From NCBI GenBank assembly GCA_003161495.1, contig PMOP01000097.1:1-5919 (forward strand): a stretch of DNA of 5,919 nt, given 5' to 3'. Numbering within the stretch: the stretch's first letter is position 1; each line of letters opens with the position of its first letter. The notes beneath the pieces are model-generated. The model saw only the letters and a list, made by a program, of their open reading frames with translations. It ran no database searches and was not told the origin of the DNA. The position numbers were made by a program, and so were the translations under genes. This DNA is from Acidobacteriota bacterium (GTDB lineage: Bacteria; Acidobacteriota; Terriglobia; Acidiferrales; UBA7541). Below are positions 4,673 through 5,919 of this stretch, in pieces.

Positions 4673-5896
4673 TTAGTTGGGGGCAGTACCGTCGTCGGTG
4701 CGCTTCTTCAGCACCGGACGATCCGGATCGGAATCATCGCCGGAACCGGACCCAGACCCGGCCTGCGGCTGCTGAGTGCCGGTAGTATTCGCCGGCGGCT
4801 GCGTCTCGGTGCGCGTCCGCAAAGTCGGTTTGTCGCCGGCTGATTTCTTGTCGTCCAGCTTGTTCTTGTTTTCGATTCTGCGCAGCCGCGCTTTGACCAG
4901 ATCAAACTCCGACGTGCTGACGATGTATTCATCGCGGGCCGGAAGAATAGTAGCGATTTCTTCCTGCGCCTTTTGTACGCGGTCTGGCGTCGGCGGATGC
5001 GTGGAGAAAATCTTCGGAATGCTCCCCGGATGTCGCCGTTCCTCCGCTTCGATCTTTTCAAAGAAACTCACGAACGCGTTCGGATCGTATCCGGATTTGT
5101 ACATGTATTGCAGGCCGAGGAAGTCCGCTTCTTTTTCTGCATCGCGCGTAAATTTCAGATAGCTCATCGGAATGGCCAGATTCAGCCCTTCGTAAATGCC
5201 GTATCCCGCCATTCCATAGGGCGCAAGGATCATCACCGGTATGGTGGCCAGCTGCATCAGCTCGCCCTTGGTTGCGGTCTTGGTTCCATGGCGCGCGGCC
5301 ACGTGTGCGATTTCATGCCCCATCACGCCCGCGAGCTCGGCTTCTTCATCGGCGCGCAGGATTAAACCGCTGTTGACGTAGAAAAATCCGCCGGGCAACG
5401 CAAACGCGTTGATTTCATCCGAGTCGATCACCTTGATGGTAAACGGCACCTTGGCGTCGGAATTCCGCACCAGATTTTGCCCTACGCGATTCACATATTC
5501 GGTGACCACAGGATCATTGATCATCTTGGCGGTTTTCTCGACTTCCATGGCCGCCTGTTTGCCGAGCGCGATCTCGCGCTGCAGGGAATACAAATTAATG
5601 CCCTTGCCGACGCCGCGATTTCCGATGGAATTAACGTCCTTGGAAGAGCCGGCCTTGACGCCCTTCATCGTTTCGTCTTCATCGGAAGCGGTCGTCTGGT
5701 CCTGCGTTTGGGGCTGTTGGCTCGCATCCGTCGCAGTGGGTTGCTGCTGGGATTGTGTTTGGGGGGGCTGGCTCGCATCGGTAGCAGCGGGTTGCTGCGG
5801 TGTCTGCGTTTGGGGGTTCTGCGCGCTAAACCCGGACGGAACGGCGAGTAGCAGACCAAAAATCGTACCGAAAATTCCATAGTAGAGGCGTCTCAT
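4673..5896 (-). CDS. exported M48-family zinc metallopeptidase (BepA/LoiP-like catalytic domain)
   Basis: A 407-residue protein. Residues 1-25 form a signal peptide (MRRLYYGIFGTIFGLLLAVP core, likely cleavage GFSA|QN), so it acts in the periplasm or at the outer membrane. Residues 26-75 are a Gln/Pro/Thr-rich linker made of 17-residue repeats. The catalytic domain (about 95-320) has HEIAH at 194-198, the third zinc ligand Glu256 in EKEADFLG, FALPGGFFYV at 165-174 and STHPPTPDR at 298-306, all typical of M48 peptidases. Relatives degrade or help assemble misfolded outer-membrane proteins; the same role here is inference. A hydrophobic segment (about 216-245) lies between the two zinc motifs. 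No C-terminal TPR domain as in BepA is seen; instead the tail (about 355-407) is low-complexity, with QPPANTTGTQQPQAGSGSGSG followed by acidic residues. The start is well supported by AGGAGG a few nt upstream of ATG 5896; the promoter lies beyond the window. Confidence 0.95.
   Translation of the reverse strand: MRRLYYGIFGTIFGLLLAVPSGFSAQNPQTQTPQQPAATDASQPPQTQSQQQPTATDASQQPQTQDQTTASDEDETMKGVKAGSSKDVNSIGNRGVGKGINLYSLQREIALGKQAAMEVEKTAKMINDPVVTEYVNRVGQNLVRNSDAKVPFTIKVIDSDEINAFALPGGFFYVNSGLILRADEEAELAGVMGHEIAHVAARHGTKTATKGELMQLATIPVMILAPYGMAGYGIYEGLNLAIPMSYLKFTRDAEKEADFLGLQYMYKSGYDPNAFVSFFEKIEAEERRHPGSIPKIFSTHPPTPDRVQKAQEEIATILPARDEYIVSTSEFDLVKARLRRIENKNKLDDKKSAGDKPTLRTRTETQPPANTTGTQQPQAGSGSGSGDDSDPDRPVLKKRTDDGTAPN
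5702..5815 (-). repeat. 51-bp in-frame tandem repeat encoding a Gln/Pro/Thr linker
   Basis: Two full 51-bp copies encode PQTQTPQQPAATDASQP (residues 28-44) and PQTQSQQQPTATDASQQ (45-61), and a third begins PQTQ (62-65). The two DNA copies match at about 40 of 51 positions, so the duplication is not very recent, and the 17-codon period keeps frame. It encodes the flexible spacer between the signal peptide and the protease domain, and copy number may vary between strains. Confidence 0.85.
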
Positions 5897-5919
5897 CGCT
5901 CCTCCTCAAACCTTCTGTC

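Noticed and set aside
4489..4785. Open frame across the palindrome at 4577-4648 giving a TGFSLRVLTSAQAKPRRLKP-type peptide.
   Set aside because: It overlaps the second DUF507 gene out of frame and the translated part is repeat sequence, a common source of false hypothetical proteins.
5409..5882. Plus-strand open frame of 157 codons with Cys/Gly/Trp-rich repeats.
   Set aside because: It is the antisense reading of the protease signal peptide and 51-bp linker repeat.

Overview
The window looks like an ordinary chromosomal stretch from a moderately GC-rich soil or sediment bacterium, most probably an Acidobacteriota. The clues are a tandem pair of DUF507 genes, a Tat-exported ACMSD-like amidohydrolase, an M48 protease with a Gln/Pro-rich linker, and many intergenic imperfect palindromes of the 'gggcttcagcc' type. 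The phylum assignment is inference from gene style, not from a marker gene.

Layout. Positions 1-194 (minus) hold the N-terminal part of a cytosine-deaminase-like enzyme, cut by the window edge. Positions 195-355 are non-coding and carry one small hairpin and one 27-bp perfect inverted repeat. Positions 356-1396 (minus) encode an aldo/keto reductase (AKR). Positions 1397-1695 are a 299-bp divergent intergenic region with a 31-bp-arm inverted repeat close to the next start. Positions 1696-2817 (plus) encode a twin-arginine-exported metal-dependent amidohydrolase. A palindrome at 2821-2897 separates it from a second, shorter AKR on the minus strand (2907-3737). Positions 3738-3955 are a divergent intergenic region with a good sigma-70-type promoter driving two tandem DUF507 genes (3956-4237 and 4271-4567). 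A further palindrome (4577-4648) separates these from a convergent M48 metallopeptidase with a signal peptide (4673-5896, minus).

Working together. The genes do not form one clear pathway. The two AKRs and the amidohydrolase all act on small carbonyl or carboxylate compounds, but they are transcribed divergently or convergently, so a shared pathway is only a guess. The DUF507 pair is the one convincing operon. Five intergenic elements share an 18-nt module: 7-nt stem arms around a TTCA or TTTA loop, found solo (239-256, 3834-3851) or as inverted pairs (267-343, 2821-2897, 4577-4648). This REP-like family is the most interesting structure here. I see no defence system, CRISPR array, RNA gene, transposase or prophage gene.
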